A stretch of DNA of 64,000 nucleotides from Polaribacter pectinis. GTDB lineage: Bacteria; Bacteroidota; Bacteroidia; Flavobacteriales; Flavobacteriaceae. The stretch lies in assembly GCF_014352875.1 (NCBI RefSeq), contig NZ_CP060695.1:2697501-2761500 (forward strand), read 5' to 3'. Under the pieces are notes generated by a model. It saw only the letters and a program-made list of their open reading frames with translations, was not told where the DNA came from and made no database searches. Shown here in pieces: positions 16,734 to 25,888 of this stretch. The translations under genes were made by a program, and so were the position numbers. The first letter of the stretch is position 1; every line of letters starts with the position of its first letter.

Positions 16734-17651
16734 ATGAAAAAATACATATTACATATTTTTCTATTAATTTCTGCTATCGGTTTTGCACAAAAACCAATGG
16801 TTAAAGCAGAAATAGACACCACAAATATTAGAATTGGTGAGCAATTCAACTTAAAAATTTCTGTTGATGAAACTCAAAATGTAATCCTTCCAAAATTAGT
16901 TTTAAAAGGGTTAGAAATTGTAGATTCAACAAATACAGATACCTTAAAGAATTCTTTAATTAGAAAATATATTTTAACGGGTTTCGATAGCGGTTCTTTT
17001 TATATTCCACAACAACAAATTTTTGTAAAAAACCAAGCTTACTTAACAGATTCTTTATTGGTAAATGTGGCTACTATTGCTGTTGATACTACTAAAGTGA
17101 AGAAATTTCCTATAAAATCTATTAAAAAAGAACCTTACACTTTTGATGATTTTAAAATTTACATATACATTCTTCTTACTGCATTAGCTATTATTGGATT
17201 TTGGATTTACTGGTTTGTTATCAGAAAAAGAAAAGAAGAACAAGAAGAACCAACTTACAGAACTTTGCCACCTTATGAAGAGGCAATTTATAGGTTGAAT
17301 GAATTAGACGAAAAACTATTGTGGCAAAACAATAAAATAAAAGAATATTATTCTGAATTAACAGAAATAGTGCGTGGTTATATAGAACGTGAGCTAAAAG
17401 TACCAGCGCTAGAAAATACAACGGATGAAATTTTAGACATGATTAAAGATTTTAAACATGCGGATACCATTCAAACATCACAAGAAACAATAGACAAATT
17501 AAAAAGCTTGTTGAGAGAAGCAGATTTGGTAAAGTTTGCAAAATCGAAACCATTAGCTCTAGAAATAGAAGAAGATAGAAAAGACGCTCAAGATATTGTG
17601 AGTAATTTAAAACCTAAACCAATTGTAGAAAAAGATGATGAATTGGAATAA
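16734..17651 (+). CDS. Membrane protein of the bat operon with BatD-like N-terminus
   Basis: A 305-residue protein. A signal peptide (about 1-18, ending GFAQ) leads into a periplasmic beta-rich domain (about 20-130, VKAEIDTTNIRIGEQFNLKI), which resembles the opening of BatD. One transmembrane helix follows (about 143-163) and then a charged, helical cytosolic tail (PPYEEAIYRLNELDEKLL). The C-terminal layout resembles the tail of the full BatD at 20526-22289, so it may be a shortened BatD relative. The gene overlaps the batA start by 17 bases. Function unknown; presumed subunit of the Bat membrane complex. Confidence 0.6.
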   Translation: MKKYILHIFLLISAIGFAQKPMVKAEIDTTNIRIGEQFNLKISVDETQNVILPKLVLKGLEIVDSTNTDTLKNSLIRKYILTGFDSGSFYIPQQQIFVKNQAYLTDSLLVNVATIAVDTTKVKKFPIKSIKKEPYTFDDFKIYIYILLTALAIIGFWIYWFVIRKRKEEQEEPTYRTLPPYEEAIYRLNELDEKLLWQNNKIKEYYSELTEIVRGYIERELKVPALENTTDEILDMIKDFKHADTIQTSQETIDKLKSLLREADLVKFAKSKPLALEIEEDRKDAQDIVSNLKPKPIVEKDDELE

Positions 17652-18645
17652 TTTTGAGTTTCTAAATCCGGAGTTTCTGTGGCTATTAGTTTTAATTCCA
17701 CTTTTTGCAGTTTGGCATTTCTTTATGCGCAAAAAAGACGCCGCAGTTTTAACAATGCCAAGTGTAAAAGGTTTTAAAGTTGAAGCATCAATTTTATCGA
17801 AATTAAAACCGCTTCTATATCTATTACGTTTACTTGCTTTAGCAGCAATAATTGTGGCTTTGGCAAGACCAAGAAATGTTTCTGTAAGTAAAAAAACGAA
17901 AACGAATAGAGGAATTGATATTGTTATGGCAATTGATGTTTCTGCAAGTATGCTTGCTAGAGATTTAAAACCAAATCGTTTAGAAGCATTAAAAAAAGTA
18001 GCAATAGATTTTGTAGACAGAAGACCAAATGATAGAATTGGGATTGTAGTTTATGCAGGAGAAAGCTTTACACAAACTCCAATTACAAGTGATAAAAGCA
18101 TTATTAAAAGAACCATTTCTGAATTAAAATGGGGACAATTAGAAGGTGGAACAGCTATAGGGATGGGTTTAGGTTCTGCTGTAAATCGTTTAAAAGAAAG
18201 CACAGCAAAAAGTAAAGTTATTATTTTGCTAACAGATGGTGTAAATAACTCTGGAAACATAGACCCAAGAACAGCTACTGAATTAGCGAAAGAACTGAAA
18301 ATTAAAACCTACACCATAGGAATTGGAACCAACGGAATGGCAGATTTTCCATGGAGTAAAGACCCAAGAACAGGAAAATTAAACTTTAGAAAACAACAAG
18401 TAGAAATTGACGAAGCTTTATTAAAAGATATTGCATCAGAAACAGAAGGAAAATATTTTAGAGCAACAGACAATACATCATTAAAAGAAATTTATGATGA
18501 AATTGATACGCTAGAAAAAACAAAAATAGAAGAATTCAAATATTACAATTACCAAGAAGAATATAGAATTTTTGTCTTTTTCGGATTGGGATTATTAATA
18601 TTAGAATTCATTTTAAGAAACACATTATTTAAGAGTTTTATTTAA
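17635..18645 (+). CDS. batA: VWA domain membrane protein BatA
   Basis: A 336-residue protein with membrane helices near residues 13-30 and 58-78, a von Willebrand A domain (about 93-290) and a C-terminal helix (about 310-328). The MIDAS metal site is complete: DVSAS (Asp101, Ser103, Ser105), GTAIG and LTDGVNNSG. It begins inside the previous gene (17-base overlap; ATG at 17638 is an equally good start) and ends one base before batB. Bat proteins were named for Bacteroides aerotolerance; they are thought to act as an inner-membrane complex with the MoxR ATPase. Confidence 0.88.
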   Translation: MMNWNNFEFLNPEFLWLLVLIPLFAVWHFFMRKKDAAVLTMPSVKGFKVEASILSKLKPLLYLLRLLALAAIIVALARPRNVSVSKKTKTNRGIDIVMAIDVSASMLARDLKPNRLEALKKVAIDFVDRRPNDRIGIVVYAGESFTQTPITSDKSIIKRTISELKWGQLEGGTAIGMGLGSAVNRLKESTAKSKVIILLTDGVNNSGNIDPRTATELAKELKIKTYTIGIGTNGMADFPWSKDPRTGKLNFRKQQVEIDEALLKDIASETEGKYFRATDNTSLKEIYDEIDTLEKTKIEEFKYYNYQEEYRIFVFFGLGLLILEFILRNTLFKSFI

Positions 18646-18646
18646 A

Positions 18647-19693
18647 ATGTATAAAATAGAAGAGCCAATTTATTTTTATCTACTCGCAATTATTCCTGCA
18701 ATAGTTGTTGTTTTTCTATTGGTTTTATGGTGGAAAAAAAGAACGCAACGTAAATTTTCTGATGCGAATTTACTTCAGAAATTAGCGCCGAATTCATCCA
18801 CTTTTAAATCGGTACTAAAATTGATTATGTTATCAATTGGTATTGCCTTTTTAGTAATTTCTTTGGTAAACCCGAAAATGGGAACCAAATTAAAAACAGT
18901 AAAAAGAGAAGGTGTAGATGTTGTTTTTGCTTTAGATGTTTCTAAAAGTATGTTGGCAGAAGATATTGCGCCAAATCGTTTAGAAAAATCGAAACAAATT
19001 ATCTCTAAAATTATTGATAAATTAGGTTCAGATAGAGTTGGTATTATTGTATATGCAGGTAATTCGTATCCACTTTTACCAATTACAACAGATCACGGAG
19101 CAGCAAATATGTTTTTGCAAAATGCGAATCCGGATATGGTTTCTAGCCAAGGAACAGCAATAAGTGAAGCTTTAGAATTGGCAAAAACCTATTATAATAA
19201 TGATGAACAAACAAATCGTTTCTTAATTATTATTTCTGATGGAGAAGATCATCAAGAAGAAACAAAACAAGTTGCACAAAATTTAGCAAATGATGGTGTA
19301 AAAATTTATACAGTTGGTGTTGGTACAGAAAACGGTGGCCCAATTCCTGTTCGTTTAAATAACTCTATGATTGGCTATAAAAAAGACAATAAAGGAGAAA
19401 CCGTAATTACCAAACGAAATTCCGAAGTTTTGCAAGGAATTGCTGATATTGCCGACGGAAAATATATAGATGGAAATATTACAGATAATCCTGTAAAAAC
19501 CATTACAGAAATTATTGCTAATGCAGAAAAAAATGAATTTGAAACCAAACAGTTTTCAGATTATAAAGACCAGTTTCAATGGTTTTTGGCATTAGGTTTG
19601 CTATTCTTAATTATAGATATTTTCTTATTCGATAAGAAAACAAAATGGTTAAGAAAAGTTGATTTATTCAACGAAGAAAAAACGAAAAAATAA
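18647..19693 (+). CDS. batB: VWA domain membrane protein BatB
   Basis: A 348-residue paralogue of BatA: two N-terminal helices (about 8-28 and 57-75), a VWA domain with MIDAS motifs DVSKS (Asp97), GTAIS and ISDGEDHQE, and a C-terminal helix (about 310-328). It starts one base after batA and is followed one base after its stop by batC, which supports one transcript. As in other Bacteroidetes, BatA and BatB are probably a heteromeric pair. Confidence 0.88.
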   Translation: MYKIEEPIYFYLLAIIPAIVVVFLLVLWWKKRTQRKFSDANLLQKLAPNSSTFKSVLKLIMLSIGIAFLVISLVNPKMGTKLKTVKREGVDVVFALDVSKSMLAEDIAPNRLEKSKQIISKIIDKLGSDRVGIIVYAGNSYPLLPITTDHGAANMFLQNANPDMVSSQGTAISEALELAKTYYNNDEQTNRFLIIISDGEDHQEETKQVAQNLANDGVKIYTVGVGTENGGPIPVRLNNSMIGYKKDNKGETVITKRNSEVLQGIADIADGKYIDGNITDNPVKTITEIIANAEKNEFETKQFSDYKDQFQWFLALGLLFLIIDIFLFDKKTKWLRKVDLFNEEKTKK

Positions 19694-19694
19694 C

Positions 19695-20504
19695 ATGAAA
19701 AAAATTCAATATTTACTGATTATCTTTTTGATGCTATTTTCTTCCAAAGAAATTTTAGCTCAAAAAGATTCTATAGCTTTACAAAGAGAAGCTAGAAAAA
19801 TGTTACGTCAAGGAAATGAGTTGTACCAGAAACAACAATTTACAGATGCTTCTGTAGCATATCAAAAAGCTTTGGGAAGTAACTCTAATTACGACAAAGC
19901 TGCCTATAATTTAGGAAATGCTTTGTATCAAAATAAAAATTACAAAGAAGCAATTCCACAATACGAATTAACCGCAAAAACTGCAACAGATAAGTTTACC
20001 AAGGCCGAAGCATACCATAATATTGGAAATGCAATGATGGAGTCTAAACAATATCAACCAGCTGTAGATGCTTATAAAAATGCTTTAAGAAACAATCCTA
20101 ATGATGATGAAACTCGTTATAATTTAGCTGTTGCCCAAAAAATGGTAGACAAAGAAAATCAGCAAAACAAAGACGATAAAAACAAAGACAAAAAGGATAA
20201 TAAAGACAAAAAAGACGACAAGGATAAAGGAAAAGACAAAGATAAAAAGGACGGAGAAGATAAAGATAAGAAAGACAATAAGGACAAAGATGGTGAAGGA
20301 GATAAGGACAAAGACAAAAATAAAGATCCTAAAAAGGACGACAAAAAAGATAAACAAAAACCAAAGCCACAACAGGGTAAAATGACACCTCAACAAATTA
20401 AGCAGTTGTTAGAAAGCTTAAACAATGAGGAGAAAAAAACCCAAAAGAAAATGAATGCTAAAAAAGCTAAAGGTAAAAAAGTAAAACAAGAAAAAGATTG
20501 GTAA
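19695..20504 (+). CDS. batC: TPR protein BatC with Lys/Asp-rich linker
   Basis: The chosen start at 19695 gives 269 residues with a clean signal peptide MKKIQYLLIIFLMLF...ILAQ; an in-frame ATG at 19659 would overlap batB and spoil it. Tetratricopeptide repeats occupy about residues 34-145 (YNLGNALYQNKNYKEAIPQYE, YHNIGNAMMESKQYQPAVDAY). A highly charged stretch made almost only of Lys, Asp and Asn follows (about 152-226), then a helical end. TPR protein encoded after two VWA proteins matches BatC, presumed to organise the complex in the periplasm. Confidence 0.83.
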   Translation: MKKIQYLLIIFLMLFSSKEILAQKDSIALQREARKMLRQGNELYQKQQFTDASVAYQKALGSNSNYDKAAYNLGNALYQNKNYKEAIPQYELTAKTATDKFTKAEAYHNIGNAMMESKQYQPAVDAYKNALRNNPNDDETRYNLAVAQKMVDKENQQNKDDKNKDKKDNKDKKDDKDKGKDKDKKDGEDKDKKDNKDKDGEGDKDKDKNKDPKKDDKKDKQKPKPQQGKMTPQQIKQLLESLNNEEKKTQKKMNAKKAKGKKVKQEKDW

Positions 20505-20525
20505 GTTAAAAGCTCATAGAAGAAG

Positions 20526-22289
20526 ATGAAGTTGAAATTTTACATATCATTATTTATTAGTTTGCTGTCACTTTCTGTGATTGCGCAAGAAGCAACCTTA
20601 ACATCAAAAGTTAGTAAAAATAAATTAGGTTTAAATCAACGTTTACGAATAGAGTTTTCTGTTGATAAACAAGGTGGAGATAATTTTACGCCACCCAATT
20701 TTACTAATTTTAAAATTGTTGGTGGTCCAAGCCAATCTGTTAGTCAATCTTGGATTAACGGAAAAGTAAGCTTCTCTCAATCTTACACTTACATCATTCA
20801 ACCAACAAGAAAAGGAGAACTAACAATTGGTGCAGCAAGTGTAGAATTTGGTGGAAAAACAATAAAGTCAGAACCTATAAAAATTATTGTTTTAGACGCT
20901 GTAGAGATTCCTAAAGACCCAAATGATCCTAATTATATTGCGCAACAAAATATTCATTTAGTAGCAGAAATATCTAAATCTAGACCTTATGTTGGCGAAG
21001 GAATTTATGTAGAGTATAGATTGTACGTAAGCGAAAACGTAAGTGTCTATAATTACGGAGTTACAGAAGCGCCAAAATATAACGGATTCTGGAATCAAGA
21101 AATTAAAATTAACGGACAATTACCTGTTAGAAAAGGAAAATATAATGGAGAAGATTATAGATATATAACACTTCAAAAAGCGTTATTAATACCAACAAAA
21201 TCCGGAAAATTAGAAATAGATCCAATGAAAATGGATATTGTAATTGGTGTTCCTACAGGTAGAGCAGATTTTTTTGGGAATGTAATTACTAGAAATGTTA
21301 CAAAAGAATTTTCTTCAGCTAAAAAAATAATAAGAGCAAAAGACCTTCCTTTAGAAGGAAAACCAGCAAACTTTATTGGAGCTGTTGGAGATTTTAATTT
21401 TGATGTAGCTTTAAGTAAAGGGGTTTTAAAAGCCAATGAATCTTCTCAAATTAAAGTAGAAATATCTGGAAAAGGAAATTTAAAATTATTTGAGTTGCCA
21501 GAAATTACAACTCCAGTAGAACTAGAAAAATATCAACCAGAAAGAAAAGAAAAAGTTAGAGTTGCTTCTAACGGAATTTCTGGTTCCGTTTCTGATTTAT
21601 ATACAATTGTACCTCAATATAAAGGAAAGTATAAAATACCTAATGTCTCTTTTTCTTATTTTAATCCAAAAGAAGAAAAATACAAGACAATTACTTCAGA
21701 AGATTTTTATGTAGATGTTATAGAAGGAAAAGAACTTGTTACGGTAGATACAAACTCTATAAAAAAACAAGATGTAGTTGTTACAGGTAAAAACTTTAGA
21801 TACATTGCAACAAAAAGTAGTTTTACTACTACAGAAAATTCAGACTTTTTTAAATCGAACCTATTTTATGTGTTGTTATTACTGCCTTTAATTACAATTC
21901 CTATCGGAATTTTTATTGCCAAAAAGAACGAAGAAAGAAGTAATGATATTGTTGGAAACAGAACTAGAAAAGCCGAAAGATTAGCAAAAAAATATTTATC
22001 TGAAGCTCAAAAACAATTAGGTAAAAAAGAAGCTTTTTACGAAGCTTTAGAGCGTGCTTTACACAACTATTTAAAAGCAAAGTTAGGTGTAGAAACTGCA
22101 GATATTAGTAAAGAAAAAATTACTCAAATTTTAGAAAGTAAAAAAGTAGATAACACTACTATTCATCAATTTATTGAAGTATTAAAAAGTTCTGACTTTG
22201 CACGTTATACTCCTTTTACTGCAACACAAATGAAAGAAGAATTTGAGCGAGCAAAAGAAGTAATTGTTCAACTAGATAAACAGCTATAA
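20526..22289 (+). CDS. batD: BatD family protein (oxygen tolerance)
   Basis: A 587-residue protein with signal peptide (about 1-20, ending VIAQ), several immunoglobulin-like beta domains in the periplasm (about 22-435; the first contains KVSKNKLGLNQRLRIEFSVD, the later IKVEISGKGNLKLFELPEI), one membrane helix (about 445-465) and a cytosolic helical tail (about 480-587). This is the BatD/oxygen-tolerance layout. It lies 21 bases after batC and 1 base before batE. Confidence 0.85.
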   Translation: MKLKFYISLFISLLSLSVIAQEATLTSKVSKNKLGLNQRLRIEFSVDKQGGDNFTPPNFTNFKIVGGPSQSVSQSWINGKVSFSQSYTYIIQPTRKGELTIGAASVEFGGKTIKSEPIKIIVLDAVEIPKDPNDPNYIAQQNIHLVAEISKSRPYVGEGIYVEYRLYVSENVSVYNYGVTEAPKYNGFWNQEIKINGQLPVRKGKYNGEDYRYITLQKALLIPTKSGKLEIDPMKMDIVIGVPTGRADFFGNVITRNVTKEFSSAKKIIRAKDLPLEGKPANFIGAVGDFNFDVALSKGVLKANESSQIKVEISGKGNLKLFELPEITTPVELEKYQPERKEKVRVASNGISGSVSDLYTIVPQYKGKYKIPNVSFSYFNPKEEKYKTITSEDFYVDVIEGKELVTVDTNSIKKQDVVVTGKNFRYIATKSSFTTTENSDFFKSNLFYVLLLLPLITIPIGIFIAKKNEERSNDIVGNRTRKAERLAKKYLSEAQKQLGKKEAFYEALERALHNYLKAKLGVETADISKEKITQILESKKVDNTTIHQFIEVLKSSDFARYTPFTATQMKEEFERAKEVIVQLDKQL

Positions 22290-22290
22290 A

Positions 22291-23049
22291 ATGAAAAAAA
22301 TCTTTTTTATTTTTTTGATGACAAGCAGTTTCTTAACTGCACAAAATGTAGATAGTTTGTTTACAAATGCAAACAGTTTATATAAAAATGGCGAGTTTAC
22401 CAAAGCAATTGAAATTTATAAACAAATAGAGTCTAAAGATTTAGTTTCATCAGAATTGTATTACAATCTAGGTAACTCTTATTACAAATTAAATAAAGTT
22501 GGGCCTTCTATTTATTACTATGAAAAAGCTTTAAAGATTAATCCTTTAAACGAAGATGTAAAAAACAATTTGGTATTTGCAAAACGTTTGGCTTTAGATA
22601 ATATTGAAGAATTACCTAAAACTGTTCTTCAAAAATTTAATGCAAATTATATACAAAAACTATCTTACAATCAGTGGGCAATAGTTGTTGTTATTTTTTC
22701 ATTTTTAGCAGCCATCTTATTTTTACTGTTCTATTTTGCAGAAATTCCAACAAAAAAACGTTTATATTTTGTTACAAGTATTATTAGTTTTATAATATTA
22801 ATAGCCTCAATTTCTATTACTTATCATCAATATAATTCTTCAATAAATAAAGTTGAAGCCATTGTTTTTGTTGAAAAAACTGAAGTTAGAAACGCACCAA
22901 CTTTGAACTCTGAAGAAGTATTTACTTTACATGAAGGTACAAAAGTATATGTGTTAGATGCTGTAGATAATTGGAAAAAAATTAAATTAGCAGACGGCAA
23001 ATTAGGTTGGATAATTGCTGATGAAATTAAACTGTTGAATGATTTTTAG
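22291..23049 (+). CDS. batE: BatE: TPR and SH3 domain membrane protein
   Basis: A 252-residue protein with signal peptide (about 1-17), TPR repeats (about 20-100, SELYYNLGNSYYKLNKVGPS), two membrane helices (about 128-148 and 155-175) and a C-terminal bacterial SH3 domain (about 190-248, EVRNAPTLNSEEVFTLHEGT). This matches BatE and closes the operon. No clear terminator hairpin follows; a promoter-like box for the next gene lies 34 bases downstream. Confidence 0.83.
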   Translation: MKKIFFIFLMTSSFLTAQNVDSLFTNANSLYKNGEFTKAIEIYKQIESKDLVSSELYYNLGNSYYKLNKVGPSIYYYEKALKINPLNEDVKNNLVFAKRLALDNIEELPKTVLQKFNANYIQKLSYNQWAIVVVIFSFLAAILFLLFYFAEIPTKKRLYFVTSIISFIILIASISITYHQYNSSINKVEAIVFVEKTEVRNAPTLNSEEVFTLHEGTKVYVLDAVDNWKKIKLADGKLGWIIADEIKLLNDF

Positions 23050-23082
23050 TTTTTCTTTAACAGTTATTTTAAAAACCTTTAT

Positions 23083-23090
23083 TACTTTTG
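23083..23090 (+). promoter_or_regulatory. -7 box upstream of the small gene at 23113
   Basis: TACTTTTG matches TAnnTTTG exactly and lies 22 bases before the TTG start. It would start a new transcript after the bat operon that may continue into the SulP gene. The -33 region is weak. Confidence 0.45.
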
Positions 23091-23112
23091 CACAGATTAA
23101 ATAAATTATTTT

Positions 23113-23415
23113 TTGAAAGTTAGAATAGCCCTATTTTTTTCAATCATTTTCTCAACTTTACTAATTGCTCCAACAGTTATTAGTTTGGTTGACAATACCC
23201 TTAACATTGCTTTTGTTCTTGATATGAACGAAGAGGAAGAAAACCATGGAAAAAAATCTGCGAAAAATTTAGAAATAAAAATTCAAACGACAGAAAATTG
23301 TAGTAATTTATTATTATTTGGTATTCAATACAAAAAGGATATTCGTTTTAAATCTAAAAACTACACTTCAGAATATCCAAAAATAACTACACCACCACCC
23401 AAATTTTTGTCATAA
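23113..23415 (+). CDS. Small conserved-type envelope protein, function unknown
   Basis: A 100-residue frame starting at TTG (no ATG or GTG near it). It opens with a hydrophobic signal-like segment (IALFFSIIFSTLLIAPTVIS, about 4-23), followed by an acidic patch MNEEEEN and a Pro-rich end. I recall similar short proteins in Flavobacteriaceae but no function. The rare start codon is chosen because the promoter-like box lies 22 bases upstream and the hydrophobic start fits export. It sits 85 bases before the SulP start and may be co-transcribed. Confidence 0.5.
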   Translation: MKVRIALFFSIIFSTLLIAPTVISLVDNTLNIAFVLDMNEEEENHGKKSAKNLEIKIQTTENCSNLLLFGIQYKKDIRFKSKNYTSEYPKITTPPPKFLS

Positions 23416-23500
23416 TTCATTTTAAATTAAGACAAAATAAATCAAATTTCAAATTATAAAACTCTAAATATTGTATTTAGGGTATAAATCATTTTACATA

Positions 23501-25081
23501 ATGTTTAAATATATTAAAAACGATATACCAGCAAGTATTGTTGTGTTTTTCGTAGCACTACCTTTGTGTTTAGGTATTGCATTGGCAAGTGGAGCTCCTT
23601 TATTTTCTGGTTTAATCGCAGGAATTATAGGAGGAATAGTAGTAGGTGGCTTAAGTGGTTCTAAAATAGGTGTTAGTGGACCTGCAGCTGGTTTAGCTGC
23701 AATTGTATTAACAGCAATTGGTACATTAGGAGGTTATGAAAACTTTTTAGTTGCTGTAGTTTTAGGAGGAGTAATTCAATTAATTTTCGGCTTTTTAAAA
23801 GCGGGTATTATTGGTTATTATTTTCCATCATCTGTAATTAAAGGAATGTTAACTGGTATTGGTATTATTATCATTTTAAAACAAATTCCTCACTTTTTTG
23901 GTTACGATGCTGAAGCTGAAGGTGCAGATAGTTTTATAGAAGCGTCTGGGGAAAACACTTTCTCTGCAATTTTAAATATTGCAGATAATATTACCATAGG
24001 TTCAACAATTATTGGTTTCATAGGTTTAGGAATTTTATTACTTTGGAGTAATGTTCTTTCTAAGAAAGGAAAAATATTTCAAATAATACAAGGTCCTTTA
24101 GTAGCTGTTGTTGCTGGTATTGTTTACTATTTTGTAATGGGTGAAAACTCTAAATATGGTATAAATTCAGAACATTTAGTTAGCGTTCCTGTACCAGATA
24201 GTTTCGATTCTTTTCTAGGGCAATTTAGTTTTCCAAATTTTGGAGCAATTACAAACCCAGAGATTTGGGTTGTAGCATTTACTATTGCTTTGGTTGCTAG
24301 TTTAGAAACTTTATTATGTGTGGAAGCAACAGATAAGCTAGATCCTCATAAAAATGTTACACCTACAAATAGAGAATTATTAGCGCAAGGAACTGGAAAC
24401 ATTATTTCTGGTTTAATTGGGGGTTTACCTATAACACAAGTTATTGTTAGAAGTTCTGCAAATATTCAATCTGGAGGAAGAACTAAAATTTCTGCAATTA
24501 TACATGGTTTTCTATTATTGATTTCTGTAATATTAATTCCTACGTTATTAAATAAAATTCCGCTATCTGTATTGGCTGCAATTTTATTGATAGTTGGTTA
24601 TAAACTAGCAAAACCAGCTTTATTTAAAGAAATGATTCAATTAGGATGGAAACAATGGATACCTTTCTTTGTAACGGTTTTCGGAATTGTTTTCGCAGAT
24701 TTATTAATTGGTATCGGTTTAGGGTTAGCAGTAGGTATTGTTGTTATTTTAATAAAAAGCTTCCAAAACTCTCACTTCTTACACATTGAAGATAAAAGTA
24801 ACGGAAAACATAAAATTAAAATGACACTTGCAGAAGAGGTAACCTTCTTTAATAAAGGTGCTATTTTAAAGGAATTAGATAGTCTACCTAGAGAAACATA
24901 TTTAGAACTAGATGTTAGAAAAACCAGATATCTAGACAATGATATTATAGAAATTCTAGAAGATTTTGCTTTTAAAGCAAAAGAAAGAAACATCGATATT
25001 AAATTAATTTCTGAAAGAGGTATTATCGAAAATCCACCGAGTTATATTGAATTTTTCAATTTAAGACCTGCAACTACTTAA
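23501..25081 (+). CDS. SulP family anion transporter, cassette 1 (putative bicarbonate or sulfate permease)
   Basis: The ATG at 23501 gives 526 residues beginning MFKYIKNDIPASIVVFFVAL; an in-frame TTG at 23471 adds ten residues unlike the family. About 10-12 membrane helices follow, with the SulP patterns ALPLCLGIALASGAPLFSGL and GVSGPAAGLAAIVLTA. A STAS-like domain forms the end (about 445-520), but at the loop where regulated STAS domains have a Ser (DxSG) it has RYLDND. It is followed in 10 bases by a stress-protein gene and then a carbonic anhydrase, hence the bicarbonate suggestion (inference). Confidence 0.82.
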   Translation: MFKYIKNDIPASIVVFFVALPLCLGIALASGAPLFSGLIAGIIGGIVVGGLSGSKIGVSGPAAGLAAIVLTAIGTLGGYENFLVAVVLGGVIQLIFGFLKAGIIGYYFPSSVIKGMLTGIGIIIILKQIPHFFGYDAEAEGADSFIEASGENTFSAILNIADNITIGSTIIGFIGLGILLLWSNVLSKKGKIFQIIQGPLVAVVAGIVYYFVMGENSKYGINSEHLVSVPVPDSFDSFLGQFSFPNFGAITNPEIWVVAFTIALVASLETLLCVEATDKLDPHKNVTPTNRELLAQGTGNIISGLIGGLPITQVIVRSSANIQSGGRTKISAIIHGFLLLISVILIPTLLNKIPLSVLAAILLIVGYKLAKPALFKEMIQLGWKQWIPFFVTVFGIVFADLLIGIGLGLAVGIVVILIKSFQNSHFLHIEDKSNGKHKIKMTLAEEVTFFNKGAILKELDSLPRETYLELDVRKTRYLDNDIIEILEDFAFKAKERNIDIKLISERGIIENPPSYIEFFNLRPATT

Positions 25082-25091
25082 CTTTAAAATT

Positions 25092-25877
25092 ATGAAAAAT
25101 AATAAATATAAAATACTCGTTCTTTCAGATTTAACAAAAACTACCAAAAACACTTTAAAAAGTAGTGCTAGTTTAGCTAAAATGATAGGTGGAACTGTTG
25201 ATTTTTTCTGTGTAAAAAAACCAACAGAAATTGTAGAAAAAGAGAGTCAGTTATCTGCAATGAGAACTATTAATAAAGAATATTTTGCAATAGATAAAGC
25301 TATTGAAAAGATTGTAAAACCAATTTCTGATGAATTTGGAGTAACCATAACTCATAATCATACATTTGGTAATGTTAAAAATGAAATTGGTGATTATATT
25401 TCAACAAACAACCCAGATGTTATTGTTATTGGAAAGAGAAAATCGAAGATTTTTGGAATTCTAGGTGATAATATTACAGATTTTGTTTTAAAGAAATTTA
25501 ATGGAATTATTGTGATAGCATCTGATGATAATACTGTAGATATTTCTAAACATTTATCACTTGGAATGCTGAATGAACCTTTAACAGATAAAAATAAAGC
25601 ATTTACAGAAAAATTTATTTCTTTATCGTCAAATCCACCAAAGGTTTTTAAAATTCATGATAAGACTAATTTAATCACAGAAAGCAATTCTACAATTCTT
25701 ACAGAAACTCAAGAATATATTTTTGATAAAGGAGATAATATAATTAAAAATATTTCCAATTATTTATCCAAAAGCAATGTTAACTTACTTTTTGTTGATC
25801 GAGAAAAAGAAAGTTTAAAACCAAACATTAAAGATGTAATCAATAATATAGATTGCACGCTTATTTTAACAAATTAA
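25092..25877 (+). CDS. Universal stress protein (UspA) family protein
   Basis: A 261-residue cytosolic protein. Residues about 5-150 have the Usp fold: ILVLSDLTKTTKNTLKSSA at the start and PDVIVIGKRKSKIFGILGDN near 115-135, where the Gly spacing approximates the ATP-binding GxxG-x9-G-S/T motif of nucleotide-binding Usps but with GDN in place of GS. The second half (about 150-261) looks like a degenerate second Usp domain. It sits between a SulP gene and a carbonic anhydrase gene with gaps of about 10 bases. A regulatory role toward the transporter is inference. Confidence 0.68.
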   Translation: MKNNKYKILVLSDLTKTTKNTLKSSASLAKMIGGTVDFFCVKKPTEIVEKESQLSAMRTINKEYFAIDKAIEKIVKPISDEFGVTITHNHTFGNVKNEIGDYISTNNPDVIVIGKRKSKIFGILGDNITDFVLKKFNGIIVIASDDNTVDISKHLSLGMLNEPLTDKNKAFTEKFISLSSNPPKVFKIHDKTNLITESNSTILTETQEYIFDKGDNIIKNISNYLSKSNVNLLFVDREKESLKPNIKDVINNIDCTLILTN

Positions 25878-25888
25878 AAACAATATTT

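Noticed and set aside
20124..20396. Hydrophobic minus-strand frames (Phe/Val-, Leu/Ser-rich) opposite BatC
   Set aside because: They are the antisense of Lys/Asp codons in the BatC linker; pseudo-membrane proteins.
23471..23500. Upstream TTG start for the first SulP gene
   Set aside because: The ten extra residues (MYLGYKSFYI) do not fit; the ATG at 23501 gives the usual family beginning.
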